This document shows, in pieces, positions 10,044 to 20,010 of a DNA stretch of 64,000 bases (position 1 is the first letter of the stretch; each line of letters starts with the position of its first letter). Made by a program: the position numbers and the translations under genes. The notes under the pieces were generated by a model. It searched no databases. It was not told the DNA's origin and worked only from the letters and a program-made list of their open reading frames with translations. Source of the stretch: CBDHHC01 sp965263345 (GTDB taxonomy: Bacteria > Pseudomonadota > Alphaproteobacteria > Rhizobiales > CBDHHC01); the NCBI GenBank assembly GCA_965263345.1, contig CBDHHC010000016.1:186001-250000 (forward strand). The letters are read 5' to 3'.

Positions 10044-10184
10044 GCACAACCCTTTTCTTCCCCCTTAAGGGGGGAAGTACCCTTGCAAAGCAAGGGGGAT
10101 GGGGGTGCCAAACAAAAAACAATCAACCCAACCGCATCACCCCCACCCGGTGCTACGCACCGACCTCCCCCCTCAAGGAGGAGG
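10044..10184. repeat. Interspersed multi-hairpin palindromic element, copy 2
   Basis: Same orientation and same order of hairpins as the copy at 5807-5954, including CCCTTGCAAAGCAAGGG and CACCCCCACCCGGTG. It overlaps the last ten or so codons of the hydrolase pseudogene on the minus strand, so the tail 'TSSLRGEVGA' and the stop codon of that frame come from the repeat. Confidence 0.85.
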
Positions 10185-11191
10185 TAAGTAACTGTGCCCC
10201 AACCTCAACATTCATCAGCTCCTCCACAAACGCCCCAACATATCGATCATGCCAGGCATCGAATGCACCTTGCCCATGAAACCCCACATGCCCGCCACCA
10301 GGCGTAAGCACAATATCAACAGAGCCCAAACCATCCCCCTGCAAAGCAACATAAGGATCAACCGGAATCCACGGATCATTCCGTGCATGGACCATCACCA
10401 ACGGGACCTCAATATCTCTCACAACACGCGCCCCCGCCGTGCGCGCATAATAATCATCCGCCCCGCGATACCCATGGCGCGGCGCGATAAACAAATCATC
10501 AAACTCATAAACACTCCGTGCTGTGTGAACAGTCTCGCGTTCCTCTACACGAATATCAGTGCCAGTCATCAACGCATCACGTTTCATATTATTCAGCAAC
10601 CAGCGATGATAAAGAACATTCCGCCGCGCCATAATCCGCAGACACGTCTGCAACGGTTCAATCGGCGCTGAAATAGTCGCCGCCCCGACAATAGGAACCC
10701 CGCATGACCGCGCCCCAAGAAAATTCAATAAAATATTCCCACCCAAAGAATACCCAATCAAAAACACACCGTCTTTGACAAGCGACGCATCCAATCCCTC
10801 CAACACATCTTGGATATCCTCGCGTACAGCCCGAATGATAAAACCCCTTGCATGTCTTACGAGATAGCCCCGCTCCACGCAAATTTAACCGCAACACTTT
10901 TAACCCACGCTGCAAATAAAACGCTGCACTAGTGCGCACATAAATGCTGTCCTCACACCCCGTCAGCCCATGAATGATAACAACAAGCGGCCCCGCGGTG
11001 TCATTCTCAGGAACCTCAAGCATCCCTGACAGCCGGTCCCCACTCCCATCCGACATGGGAAAATATAGCCGAGTAGAACTGTTGGAAAATGTCACCTGAT
11101 CCCCGACAAACCGGTTCCGTAACGTCTGTAAATCCCCACCCCACCAGGGCGCTCGCTCTCGAAACGCTTCAGGATACAAACCATTTTTCAT
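10153..11191 (-). pseudogene. YheT-type alpha/beta hydrolase, frameshifted
   Basis: Two overlapping minus-strand frames together give one YheT/ABHD-type hydrolase. The upstream frame (to about 10845) has 'HGLTGCEDSIYV' (oxyanion region) and 'LNLRGAGLSRKTCKG'. The downstream frame has the nucleophile elbow 'GYSLGGN', the acid 'HARNDPWIP' and the catalytic His in 'GGGHVGF'. Removing one base near 10840 joins 'FYHSG' directly to 'VREDIQDVLEGL', so a single-base insertion broke the gene; a sequencing error is the alternative. All three catalytic residues survive. The normal C-terminus seems replaced by repeat-derived residues. The family contains membrane-associated esterases of unclear substrate. 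Confidence 0.82.
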
Positions 11192-11324
11192 AAAACCATG
11201 TCCCTCAAATACGCAATAATGAGTAAATAACTCTCAGCAGAACATCTAAAGAGAAATAATGGCAACAAAGGTTCAGGACGAACCAATTGACTTCACATAA
11301 AATTCAACAGAACAACATTAAAGT

Positions 11325-12722
11325 TTATGAAGGCGGAATAATCTCACCGCCAACCACAGCGTCACAAAACGCCTTACCGCGTAAAACAAAATTTGCATAT
11401 TGATCAAACGAAGCACAGGCCGGCGAGAACAACACAACCTTCTCCTCATCACCGCCATCTTCAAACACATCATTCTGTGCTTGTTTCACAGCCTTATCAA
11501 CGGTGCCACAAATCTCATGTGGTACATCTTCACCAAGCACCTCTGCAAAATCTTCCGCCGCTTCCCCAATCAAATAAGCTTTGGCAATTTTCGGGAAATA
11601 CGAACGAAGGCTCTCAATACCACCATCTTTCGCAACACCGCCAGCAATCCAGTAAATTTTATCAAACGCCGCTAAAGCCTTTGCTGCCGCATCTGCATTG
11701 GTGGCTTTTGAATCATTAATATAAAGCACAGACCCATCACGCCCGACTTCCTGCATACGATGCTCCAGCCCCGGGAATGTCTCAAAACCTTCCTGCACAT
11801 CTTCAAGGCTCAAGCCCAAACTTTGCACCAAACCATAAGCGATGGCTGCATTCTGCCAATTATGTGACCCACGCAAAGTTGAGATCCCATCAAACGATGT
11901 CAGCAATTTCTGCTCGCCATTCACCGCTTCAAACAGCAGCCCATCTTTCGCAAAATATCCATTCTCAAGTTCTTTTTCGATGGAAATATACTTTGTATCA
12001 AAATCACCATTCAAACGAGAAGAGATCGCCTGACAATACCCATCATCAATCCCAATAACTGCCGTCTGACCGGCATCCATATTTTGGAATATACGTTCTT
12101 TAACAGCGGCATAATTCTCAATCGTACCATGACGATCAATATGATCCGGCGTAATATTCAACAGCGCTGCAGCATCCAACTGTAACCCAGGCGTCAGATC
12201 TATCTGATAGGAAGAAAATTCAATGACATAAATATTATCATCTCGAAAAGGATTTAGCTCCAACACAGCTTTACCAATATTCCCACCCATCTGAACAGTG
12301 CGCCCGGCAGATTTAAGAAGATGGTGCGTCAGCGCTGTTGTCGTAGACTTACCATTTGTCCCAGTAATACCAACAATTTTCGCCTTGCTCCCCAGCGCCT
12401 TATGCTCACGTAGGAAAAGCTCAATATCCCCAATAATCTCAACACCAGCCTCTTGTGCTTTTTTCACCGTCCAATGCGGCTCAGGATGTGTCAGCGGAAC
12501 CCCTGGCGCCAAGACTAAAGCATCAAACTCGTCCCACTTTGCTTTGCTCAAATCAACGCAGGTCAGCTGTTCTGAAATAGTAACTTTGCGTCGCTCTTCA
12601 CCATCATCCCAGCAGGCGACAAAGGCCCCGCCTGCTTCTAAAGCTTTTGCTGTCGCGACCCCAGAAAGGCCAAGTCCGAAAACAGCAACGAGTTTCCCCG
12701 CATAAGAAGTTATTGGTATCAT
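11325..12722 (-). CDS. murD: UDP-N-acetylmuramoylalanine--D-glutamate ligase
   Basis: 465 residues. MurD adds D-glutamate to UDP-MurNAc-L-Ala in the cytoplasm during peptidoglycan precursor synthesis. An N-terminal Rossmann-like start 'VFGLGLSGVATAKAL' is followed by the ATP-binding 'GITGTNGKSTTTAL', the Mur ligase motif 'NITPDHIDRHGT' and the C-terminal 'INDSKATNADAAAKAL'. It lies 7 bp downstream of mraY on the same strand, the standard dcw order. No ftsW or murG follows; the next gene downstream is the broken hydrolase. Confidence 0.97.
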   Translation of the reverse strand: MIPITSYAGKLVAVFGLGLSGVATAKALEAGGAFVACWDDGEERRKVTISEQLTCVDLSKAKWDEFDALVLAPGVPLTHPEPHWTVKKAQEAGVEIIGDIELFLREHKALGSKAKIVGITGTNGKSTTTALTHHLLKSAGRTVQMGGNIGKAVLELNPFRDDNIYVIEFSSYQIDLTPGLQLDAAALLNITPDHIDRHGTIENYAAVKERIFQNMDAGQTAVIGIDDGYCQAISSRLNGDFDTKYISIEKELENGYFAKDGLLFEAVNGEQKLLTSFDGISTLRGSHNWQNAAIAYGLVQSLGLSLEDVQEGFETFPGLEHRMQEVGRDGSVLYINDSKATNADAAAKALAAFDKIYWIAGGVAKDGGIESLRSYFPKIAKAYLIGEAAEDFAEVLGEDVPHEICGTVDKAVKQAQNDVFEDGGDEEKVVLFSPACASFDQYANFVLRGKAFCDAVVGGEIIPPS

Positions 12723-12729
12723 AAAGTCT

Positions 12730-13815
12730 CTAACGTAGTTTCAATGTGGCAAGCCCAACAAGTGCCAAAACCACAGCAATAATCCAGAACCGGATCACAA
12801 TCGTCGGCTCTTTCCAACCCATTTGTTCAAAATGATGGTGAATAGGCGCCATCAAAAACACCCGCTTACCCGTCAGCTTGAAATAGCCAACCTGAATAAT
12901 CACCGATACAGCTTCTAAAACAAACAAACCACCAACAATCGCTAACACCAGCTCATGTTTCGTTGCAACCGCAATTGTCCCAAGGGCACCACCAAGCGCA
13001 AGTGATCCAGTATCACCCATAAATATCATCGCTGGCGGCGCATTAAACCATAAGAACCCAAGCCCAGCACCAATCAAGGCCCCACAGATAACAGCAAGCT
13101 CACCAGTACCGGCTACATAATGAATGCCAAGATATTTCGAAAACAGAACATTACCACATAGATAGGCAATCAAACCAAAAGTCGCCGCGGCAATCATCAC
13201 CGGACCAATCGCCAAACCATCAAGTCCGTCAGTCAGGTTAACCGCATTTCCAGCACCAGAAATCACAAACATCCCTACAATTATAAAGAAGGGCCCAAGA
13301 TAAATCAGAAAATCTTTCAAAATAGGAATAGCCAAAGATTGTGATAAGTCTGAATCTCCCATTGTCATAATATAATAGGTCGCAATCCCGGCAATCACAA
13401 ACTCAAGACCAAGCCTGATTTTACTGGAAAAGCCATGATGCGTTTGCTTGGAAATTTTCAGGTAATCATCATAAAAACCGATAGCCCCATAACTTAAAGT
13501 TACAAAAAGTACGATCCACACATAAGGATTGCCAAGATTTGCCCATAACAGGGTAGATACCGTTACACCGGACAAAATCATCAATCCGCCCATTGTTGGC
13601 GTACCTTGCTTTTCAATCACATGGCTTTGCGGGCCATCTTCACGAATTGGCTGGCCTTTTCCCTGTTTCACACGAAGCAAGTTAATCAACCCAGGACCAA
13701 ACATAAACACGAAGAACAAGGCCGTCATCATAGCCCCGCCTGTACGCAATGTAATATATTGAAAAATATTAAAAGGCCCGATTTGATCGCGCAATTCGAC
13801 CAGATAGTAAAGCAT
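12730..13815 (-). CDS. mraY: Phospho-N-acetylmuramoyl-pentapeptide-transferase
   Basis: 361 residues with about ten membrane segments, the usual size. MraY transfers phospho-MurNAc-pentapeptide to undecaprenyl phosphate to form lipid I at the inner membrane. Key motifs are 'GFYDDYLKI' (conserved Asp pair), 'NAVNLTDGLDGLAIG' and the cytoplasmic 'MAPIHHHFEQMGW'. It is followed closely by murD. Upstream, where murF normally lies between murE and mraY, there are only about 240 non-coding bases, which probably contain its own promoter or are read through from murE. Confidence 0.98.
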   Translation of the reverse strand: MLYYLVELRDQIGPFNIFQYITLRTGGAMMTALFFVFMFGPGLINLLRVKQGKGQPIREDGPQSHVIEKQGTPTMGGLMILSGVTVSTLLWANLGNPYVWIVLFVTLSYGAIGFYDDYLKISKQTHHGFSSKIRLGLEFVIAGIATYYIMTMGDSDLSQSLAIPILKDFLIYLGPFFIIVGMFVISGAGNAVNLTDGLDGLAIGPVMIAAATFGLIAYLCGNVLFSKYLGIHYVAGTGELAVICGALIGAGLGFLWFNAPPAMIFMGDTGSLALGGALGTIAVATKHELVLAIVGGLFVLEAVSVIIQVGYFKLTGKRVFLMAPIHHHFEQMGWKEPTIVIRFWIIAVVLALVGLATLKLR

Positions 13816-14057
13816 TGTTTTTCCTTATTTTCCCCAAAGGTTCCCCTGAAAAAGCTTATATTCTCAGAAAGTCCCCATCTGCCCTAGGTCATAACTCATT
13901 ATTAAAACTACTAAGCCTATTTGAAAGTTTTTTTCAAGGCCTGAACCATCAATCCTTTGAATCTGCCCAAAAACCTCTCATCAAAATGAGACTGTTGCAT
14001 GGCATGAATGTAAGGAAAAAACATGAAAAACCGCAGAAATCCAATCTTTTTTAAGGT
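13816..14057. other. Gap between murE and mraY where murF is expected
   Basis: About 240 AT-rich bases. No open frame of useful length on the minus strand and no Mur-ligase motif remnant was seen, so murF is cleanly missing here rather than visibly decayed. Confidence 0.6.
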
Positions 14058-15509
14058 TTAACGGGACTTCAAAGCTTCATGAACAGCCTCATGATCGGAA
14101 TAAGGAACAACCGTGTCACCAATAATTTGCCCCGTCTCATGCCCTTTGCCGGCAACCAGGATCACATCCCCTTCGACAGCCTGTGCAACAGCACGCTGAA
14201 TAGCCTCCGCCCGGTCCCCAATTTCTATTGCATTTGGCACCCCAACGAGAATCTCTTTACGAATTTGTGCTGCATCCTCACTTCTAGGATTATCATCAAC
14301 CACATAAACAATATCTGCATGATTATGAGAAACATCTCCCATTTGTGGACGTTTCCCCTTATCCCGATCACCACCACAGCCAAACAACACAATCAACTTA
14401 TGATCAACATAAGGCCGCAAGGCTTTAAGAGCATTTTCCAAAGCATCTGGTGTATGGGCATAATCAATAAAGATCGCAGCCCCTGAAGGAGACTGCGCAA
14501 TATACTCCAAACGCCCTTTCGCACCTTCAAGCCGCTCTAATGTTGTAAAAACTTGTGTTGGCTCTGCCCCAAGTGATAAACACAAGCCAGCGGCCACAAG
14601 CGCATTCGAGGCCTGAAAGTCTCCAACCAGTGGCAATCTCACCTCATAATTTTGATCTTGATAAATAATCTTTAAAACCTGAGCATACCCATCACGGTTG
14701 GTTTCCACCAACTTAATGGCATTCCCCTGCTGTCCTATTCCCAAAAGAGTAAGCCCGCGCTCTTCACAAACCTTGATAACCTGATCACTCCCCTCAGAGT
14801 CCATATCAATGACAGCAGTGGCCTCTTGTGGGAGCAACTCAGAGAACAATCGCATCTTTTGCGCAAAGTAATCCTCAAAAGTCTTATGATAATCTAGATG
14901 ATCTCTGGAAATATTGGTAAAAGCTCCAGCTTTAAGCCTAACACCATCAAGCCTGCATTGTTGTAATCCATGACTTGATGCCTCTAGAGCCAGATGTGTA
15001 ATCCCATCATCGACTAGCCCAGCCAACATCCGATGTAGAGCAACAGGTTCTGGTGTTGTATGCGAAGAGACAACATTCTCGTCTTTCGTAACCAGACCAA
15101 TCGTCCCCAAGCTCGCTGCGTCATATCCCATATAACGCCAGATCTGGCGTAAAAAAGAGGCAACAGAAGTTTTGCCATTTGTACCTGTCACAGCAACACA
15201 ATGCTCAGGTTGCTTTTGATAAAATCGTGAAGCAAATTTCGCAAGTGCCTGCCTCGGGTTATCAGATCTTAAAATAACAACATTCTCAGGAACCTGCACA
15301 TCACTGCCAGAACTCATCAAAACAGCGACAGCCCCCTTCTCCACAGCTGAAGGAATAAACTTTGCTCCATCAAACTGCACCCCAGGCATAGCCGCAAACA
15401 AAAACCCAGGCTTCACCTCACGGCTATCTGCTGTCAGGCCGGTAATTTGAATGGCTTGATCAATTTCACCCAATTCATAGTCCTGCTGTGTGAGGTTTCC
15501 AAGTTCCAT
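14058..15509 (-). CDS. murE: UDP-N-acetylmuramoyl-L-alanyl-D-glutamate--2,6-diaminopimelate ligase
   Basis: About 483 residues from the ATG at 15509, which has an AAGGG ribosome site; the frame extends upstream to 15548 without one. MurE adds the third residue of the stem peptide, meso-diaminopimelate in Gram-negatives. It shows the ATP loop 'VAVTGTNGKTSVASFL', 'NISRDHLDYHKTFEDYF', 'IDYAHTPDALENAL', and the motif 'DDNPRSEDAAQIR' that marks the DAP-specific enzymes. The C-terminal domain includes 'VAGKGHETGQ'. It is separated from ftsI by about 5 kb of unrelated genes, unlike the compact dcw cluster of relatives. Confidence 0.97.
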   Translation of the reverse strand: MELGNLTQQDYELGEIDQAIQITGLTADSREVKPGFLFAAMPGVQFDGAKFIPSAVEKGAVAVLMSSGSDVQVPENVVILRSDNPRQALAKFASRFYQKQPEHCVAVTGTNGKTSVASFLRQIWRYMGYDAASLGTIGLVTKDENVVSSHTTPEPVALHRMLAGLVDDGITHLALEASSHGLQQCRLDGVRLKAGAFTNISRDHLDYHKTFEDYFAQKMRLFSELLPQEATAVIDMDSEGSDQVIKVCEERGLTLLGIGQQGNAIKLVETNRDGYAQVLKIIYQDQNYEVRLPLVGDFQASNALVAAGLCLSLGAEPTQVFTTLERLEGAKGRLEYIAQSPSGAAIFIDYAHTPDALENALKALRPYVDHKLIVLFGCGGDRDKGKRPQMGDVSHNHADIVYVVDDNPRSEDAAQIRKEILVGVPNAIEIGDRAEAIQRAVAQAVEGDVILVAGKGHETGQIIGDTVVPYSDHEAVHEALKSR

Positions 15510-15928
15510 ATATACTGCCCTTGAAGCAAACAAAATAATTAAAGTCATTCATTTACTTGAGGTATAAGAGGCCTTTTCCCCCTCGTCAAATCACAAGCAG
15601 TGAAATCCAGACTTATGGCAAACTACAAAATCGAAAAACAGACTAACTCATTGAATGGCCTTATAATTACAAATCTCCCAATCAAAAACACGTCTTGTGT
15701 AAATTGAAGTCATGTAATGAAGGTAATGAAATACCTAGATTACACCTAAGGCATTATTTTTGAATAATATTTTTATAATAACATTCAAAAATGCATAGCA
15801 GGTATGCGCGATATATTGGCTCAAGATCCTTCAAATCCTTTATGCTACTAAATATTTTCTATTGACATGAATGTTAAATTTTACCCTGGGACTCTTCTGG
15901 TCGGGAATTCACAGGAAGGAGTACCCCC
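15510..15928. promoter_or_regulatory. Divergent intergenic region between murE and the Pat-like gene
   Basis: About 420 AT-rich bases that must hold promoters for both directions. An inverted repeat ATTTTTGAAT / ATTCAAAAAT (15756-15765 and 15783-15792, 17-bp spacer) is visible. I cannot assign it to a regulator. The Pat-like gene is preceded by a strong AGGAAGGA ribosome site. Confidence 0.4.
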
Positions 15929-18607
15929 GTGAGACGAGGCCAATTAGAAACTTACTTTAATCCAAAATCCATAGCTCTTATTGGAGCAAGTGATTCGGGT
16001 CGATCTGTTGGCTCAAAAGTATTTGCCAATCTGATAGAAGGTAAATTTCAAGGCTCTATAATCCCCATAAACCCAAAATACAAAATCTTAAATGGTAACC
16101 CCTGCTACGCTTCTATTAAGGCTATTGAAGAGAGTATTGATCTTGCAATAATAGCAACCCCGGCTCAGTTAATTCCAAAATATATAGAACAATGCGGTAA
16201 AGCAGGCATTCATTCTGCAATTATTCTATCTGAAGATTTTGGAAATACGAACCTAAAGACAGAAAAATTAGAAGAAAAAGTTCTCAAAATCGCAAAACGC
16301 TACGGCGTAAAATTTATTGGCCCAAATTGCGCAGGTATCGTACGCCCTTGGAATTCCATGAATGCGAGCTATTTACAATCCAAAACTCCCAAAGGCAGAT
16401 TAGCTCTTGTTTCCCAGTCTGGAGAATTATGTTCCGCGATTACAGATTGGGCAGAACCTCATAATTTTGGATTTTCGGCAATTCTCTCCATGGGGAACTC
16501 TGCTGATGTCGGCTTTGGGAATGCTTTAAAATTTCTGGCCTATGATAACAAAACGGATGCTATTCTTTTATACCTTGAAAGCATCAGGCATCCTCGTGTT
16601 TTTCTGAGTGGTTTAAGAATCGCAGCAAAGCAAAAACCGGTTATTGTCCTTAAAGGCGGCCGTCATCACCAAAGCTCAAAAACAGCAATCACACATACAG
16701 GTACGATGATTGGTGAAGACTCGGTTTTTGAAGCTGCACTCGAACGAGCAGGAGCCGTAAAAGTAGACACATTTGGTCAACTCTTCGCAGCGGCTGAGAT
16801 CTTATCAGCAACAACCCGCACAAAAGGAAACCGACTGGGAATTGTTACAAATGGAGGATGCGCTGGTGTATTAGCCGCAGATAGAGTAGGAGATTTAAAC
16901 CTTCAAATCCCCTCAGTTTCACAAAGAACCATTCAAGCTTTAGATAAAATCTTTTCACAAAATTGGTCAAAATCAAACCCAATTGATATTATGGGACACA
17001 CGCAACCGGAAAATTATGGGCATGCCATTAAAGCAAGTCTAGAAGACCCTAATTTTGATGCAATCCTGGCAATGTTTACCCCACAAACAATGACAGACTC
17101 TCTAGCAGTTGCCCAATCACTCATAGAAGCTTCTAAAGAGACAAGAAAACCGATCCTCGCGTGTTGGATGGGACAAGCAAGCGTTGAAGAAGCACGTAAA
17201 CTTCTTATGGCGCATAACATCCCAAGTTTCTTATCACCAGAACGAGCAGTAGAAGCCTTTTCATATCTTGCCAAACATGAGCGCAACCGCAAACTTAATC
17301 TGGAAATGCCTGGTCCTCTATCAGATTTGGAATCACCCGATATAGACGAAGCAAGATTAATGATAAATCAGGCAATAAAAGAAGGTAGATCCATACTCTC
17401 TAATCTTGAAGCAAAAGCTGTACTGAGTGCATTTCACATACCAACAAACCCAACACAAGAAGCAGCAACGCCTGAACAGGCCTTAAGTGCCGCGAACACA
17501 ATCGGATACCCTGTAACACTCAAAATAAATTCACCAGACATCATCCACAAATCCGATGTCGGGGGTGTTCGAAATAATATTATGAGCGCCCATGATATCG
17601 AGACGATTTGGCATGAAATAATAGATAATATTAAAACAAATCAGCCTGATGCAAAAATACTCGGCCTAACCGTAGAAAAGATGGTCAACAAAGAACATGC
17701 ACGCGAATTGGTTGTAGGAGCAAGCAAAGATCCTGTATTCGGACCATCAATTTTATTTGGTGCAGGTGGTACAATGGTAGAGGTGTTAAGCGACAACGCA
17801 GTCTCTTTGCCACCCCTTAATACAGTACTTGCAAAACGCCTGATTAATCGCACTCGGGTCTCACGCCTGTTAGATGCATTCAGAAACCGACCTGCAGTCG
17901 ATCGAAATCAAATAACAAATGTTCTTTTGCGCATATCAGATCTCATATGTGAGTTCCCTGAAATTGAAGAGCTGGATATCAATCCTCTTTTTGCAGGGCC
18001 AGAAGGTATCTTTGCTGTTGATCCTTTAATTAGAATAAACCGGCCACCCAAAACGATCCAGCCCTATGACCATGTAGCCATCTTTCCTTATCCTCGCCAT
18101 TTGGTAGAAGAAAGCATTTTGGAAAATGGCACCAAACTCACGATCAGACCTATTCGCCCTGAAGATGCTGAAAGTGAACGGGCCTTTGTTCGCAGACTTT
18201 CCCCCGAAACCCGCCAATTCCGTTTCATGTATCTTTTAAAAGAACTCACTCCAGAGATGTTGGTCAGGTTTACACAAATTGATTATAGCAATGAAATGGC
18301 ATTTCTCGCTATAACAGAAGAAGATGGCGAACACGTCCAGCAAGGCGTGGCCCGCTATGCTATTAATGCAGATGAAGTCAGTTGTGAATTTGCAATAGTT
18401 GTCTCTGACGAACACCAGCACCAAGGCATAGGAAAAAAACTTATGCTGGCATTAATAAACGCTGCACGTCAGCACGGTTTAAAAACAATAGAAGGCTCAG
18501 TCCTTGTTGAAAACTATAAGATGTTGGGACTGATGAAAGATCTTGGGTTTACTCAAAGTAGGTCCATGGAGGATAATACAATTGTAAATGTGGAATTCAC
18601 TTTATAA
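15929..18607 (+). CDS. Pat/YfiQ-like protein acetyltransferase (acyl-CoA synthetase domains plus GNAT)
   Basis: 892 residues from a GTG with an AGGAAGGA site 9 bp upstream; length matches the Pat (YfiQ/PatZ) class of about 886. Domain order: CoA-binding domain (about 5-130, 'SIALIGASD'), flavodoxin-like ligase domains (about 150-450), ATP-grasp (about 490-715) and a C-terminal GNAT domain (about 733-892, 'HQGIGKKLM' acetyl-CoA loop near 831). Pat enzymes acetylate lysines of metabolic enzymes such as acetyl-CoA synthetase. The motif 'THTGTMIGED' keeps a His at 256, at the place of the phosphohistidine of ADP-forming acyl-CoA synthetases, so residual synthetase activity is possible. A deacetylase-family gene follows 30 bp later. 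Confidence 0.9.
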   Translation: MRRGQLETYFNPKSIALIGASDSGRSVGSKVFANLIEGKFQGSIIPINPKYKILNGNPCYASIKAIEESIDLAIIATPAQLIPKYIEQCGKAGIHSAIILSEDFGNTNLKTEKLEEKVLKIAKRYGVKFIGPNCAGIVRPWNSMNASYLQSKTPKGRLALVSQSGELCSAITDWAEPHNFGFSAILSMGNSADVGFGNALKFLAYDNKTDAILLYLESIRHPRVFLSGLRIAAKQKPVIVLKGGRHHQSSKTAITHTGTMIGEDSVFEAALERAGAVKVDTFGQLFAAAEILSATTRTKGNRLGIVTNGGCAGVLAADRVGDLNLQIPSVSQRTIQALDKIFSQNWSKSNPIDIMGHTQPENYGHAIKASLEDPNFDAILAMFTPQTMTDSLAVAQSLIEASKETRKPILACWMGQASVEEARKLLMAHNIPSFLSPERAVEAFSYLAKHERNRKLNLEMPGPLSDLESPDIDEARLMINQAIKEGRSILSNLEAKAVLSAFHIPTNPTQEAATPEQALSAANTIGYPVTLKINSPDIIHKSDVGGVRNNIMSAHDIETIWHEIIDNIKTNQPDAKILGLTVEKMVNKEHARELVVGASKDPVFGPSILFGAGGTMVEVLSDNAVSLPPLNTVLAKRLINRTRVSRLLDAFRNRPAVDRNQITNVLLRISDLICEFPEIEELDINPLFAGPEGIFAVDPLIRINRPPKTIQPYDHVAIFPYPRHLVEESILENGTKLTIRPIRPEDAESERAFVRRLSPETRQFRFMYLLKELTPEMLVRFTQIDYSNEMAFLAITEEDGEHVQQGVARYAINADEVSCEFAIVVSDEHQHQGIGKKLMLALINAARQHGLKTIEGSVLVENYKMLGLMKDLGFTQSRSMEDNTIVNVEFTL

Positions 18608-18637
18608 CAGACACCAAACAAGGTCATTTTAGAATAG

Positions 18638-19555
18638 ATGCTAGCGATCATTTCACATCCAGATTGCCTCTTACATGATACAGGCTCAATTCACCCGGAA
18701 GATCCTGAGCGTATTCACGCAATCAACAATCAGATAATCATGTCAGGTTTAGAATTTGCTGTCCGCCATTATGATGCGCCATACGCAACAAAAGAAGATT
18801 TGTTAAGGGTTCACGACAAAACATACTTAAACAAAGTCGAACAGCTGATGCCAGAGTATGGCCATGCCTATCTAGATGAAGATACAGTCCTCTCCCCTCA
18901 TACACTAAAGGCGGCACACCGGGCGGCTGGTGCTGGCATAATGGGCGTTGACCTGGTCATGAAAAATGAAGCCAATCCCGTTTTTTGCGCTATCCGCCCC
19001 CCAGGGCATCATGCCGAACATGATAAAGCTATGGGGTTCTGCCTGTTTAATAATATCGCTGTTGCGACAGCATACGCTCTGGAAACTTACAAGCTTAAAA
19101 AAGTTGCGATTGTGGATTTTGATGTCCATCATGGCAACGGCACAGAAAAAATCTTCAAACATGAAGATCGTGTCTTATTCTGTTCCAGTTTCCAACACCC
19201 TCTTTACCCCTACTGGTCAGAAGACCCGGATACAAAAAATCTCATTGCTATTCCCTTTTCTGCAGCAACAAACGGAGAGAAGTTCCGCAATGCTATTCAG
19301 GAACATTTACTCCCAGCGCTCGAAAAATTCCAACCTGAATTGATTTTCATATCAGCTGGATTTGATGCCCATACCTTAGACGACATGTCCACAGTCAACC
19401 TCACCGAAGATGATTATGAATGGATCACCAAACAGATCCATACAATTGCTCAAAAACATGCAAACGGAAGAATTGTCTCCATGCTTGAAGGCGGTTACGA
19501 ACATGGCGCATTAGCAAGAAGCGCTGTCAAACACTTAAAAGCCTTGCTGGGATAA
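18638..19555 (+). CDS. Histone deacetylase family protein
   Basis: 305 residues of the arginase/deacetylase fold. The catalytic and zinc-binding motifs of class II-type bacterial HDAC-like proteins are all present: 'RPPGHHAEH' (near residue 120, tandem His), 'GFCLFNNIAVA', 'DFDVHHGNGTE' (near 160, zinc Asp and His), 'SAGFDAH' (near 239, second zinc Asp) and 'LEGGYEHGALA' (near 284). Such enzymes deacetylate lysine residues or acetylated small molecules such as polyamines. The gene starts 30 bp after the Pat-like acetyltransferase on the same strand, so the two probably form an operon for reversible acetylation; that link is inferred from position. Confidence 0.92.
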   Translation: MLAIISHPDCLLHDTGSIHPEDPERIHAINNQIIMSGLEFAVRHYDAPYATKEDLLRVHDKTYLNKVEQLMPEYGHAYLDEDTVLSPHTLKAAHRAAGAGIMGVDLVMKNEANPVFCAIRPPGHHAEHDKAMGFCLFNNIAVATAYALETYKLKKVAIVDFDVHHGNGTEKIFKHEDRVLFCSSFQHPLYPYWSEDPDTKNLIAIPFSAATNGEKFRNAIQEHLLPALEKFQPELIFISAGFDAHTLDDMSTVNLTEDDYEWITKQIHTIAQKHANGRIVSMLEGGYEHGALARSAVKHLKALLG

Positions 19556-19627
19556 TCGGCATTTTTTTGATGTAAAAGTTTTATAAATTTGAAAATCAAA
19601 AATAGTCATTGCAATTGGGGCTTTAAC

Positions 19628-19903
19628 ATGAGCAAACTTAACTTGACAGATGAAGAACTGGAATTAGTAAAAAGAACGGTTCAGGAAAACAACAGCGAAT
19701 TCATTTGGTATTATATATCAATCCTTGTACCTTTTGTGGCATATGGCATATATGGAATTATCATCAAAGACTATATTAACCTTGCAATTTCAATGTTTGG
19801 TTTACTCGGAATTTTCATTTGGCACTTATACCGAGAAGTAGTGTATTTCCCGATCTTCAAATCGATTTTTCAAAAGATAGTAAATTACGAGCACAAAGAA
19901 TAA
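19628..19903 (+). CDS. Small two-helix membrane protein
   Basis: About 91 residues from the ATG at 19628. A frame extension to a TTG at 19589 lacks a ribosome site. After a charged start ('LTDEELELVKRTVQENNSE') there are two hydrophobic segments, 'YYISILVPFVAYGIYGIII' and 'INLAISMFGLLGIFIWHL', then a short basic tail. Not recognised. It may be co-transcribed with the deacetylase gene, 72 bp upstream, but could have its own promoter. Confidence 0.6.
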   Translation: MSKLNLTDEELELVKRTVQENNSEFIWYYISILVPFVAYGIYGIIIKDYINLAISMFGLLGIFIWHLYREVVYFPIFKSIFQKIVNYEHKE

Positions 19904-20010
19904 TTCTCATCAGGGTTGGAGTGTCACTCTGCTCATATGTTTACTATGGTGGATCAACATATTAACTGATTGAGAAAATGGGCTATCTCTTAAAATCTTT
20001 TAAATCTGCT

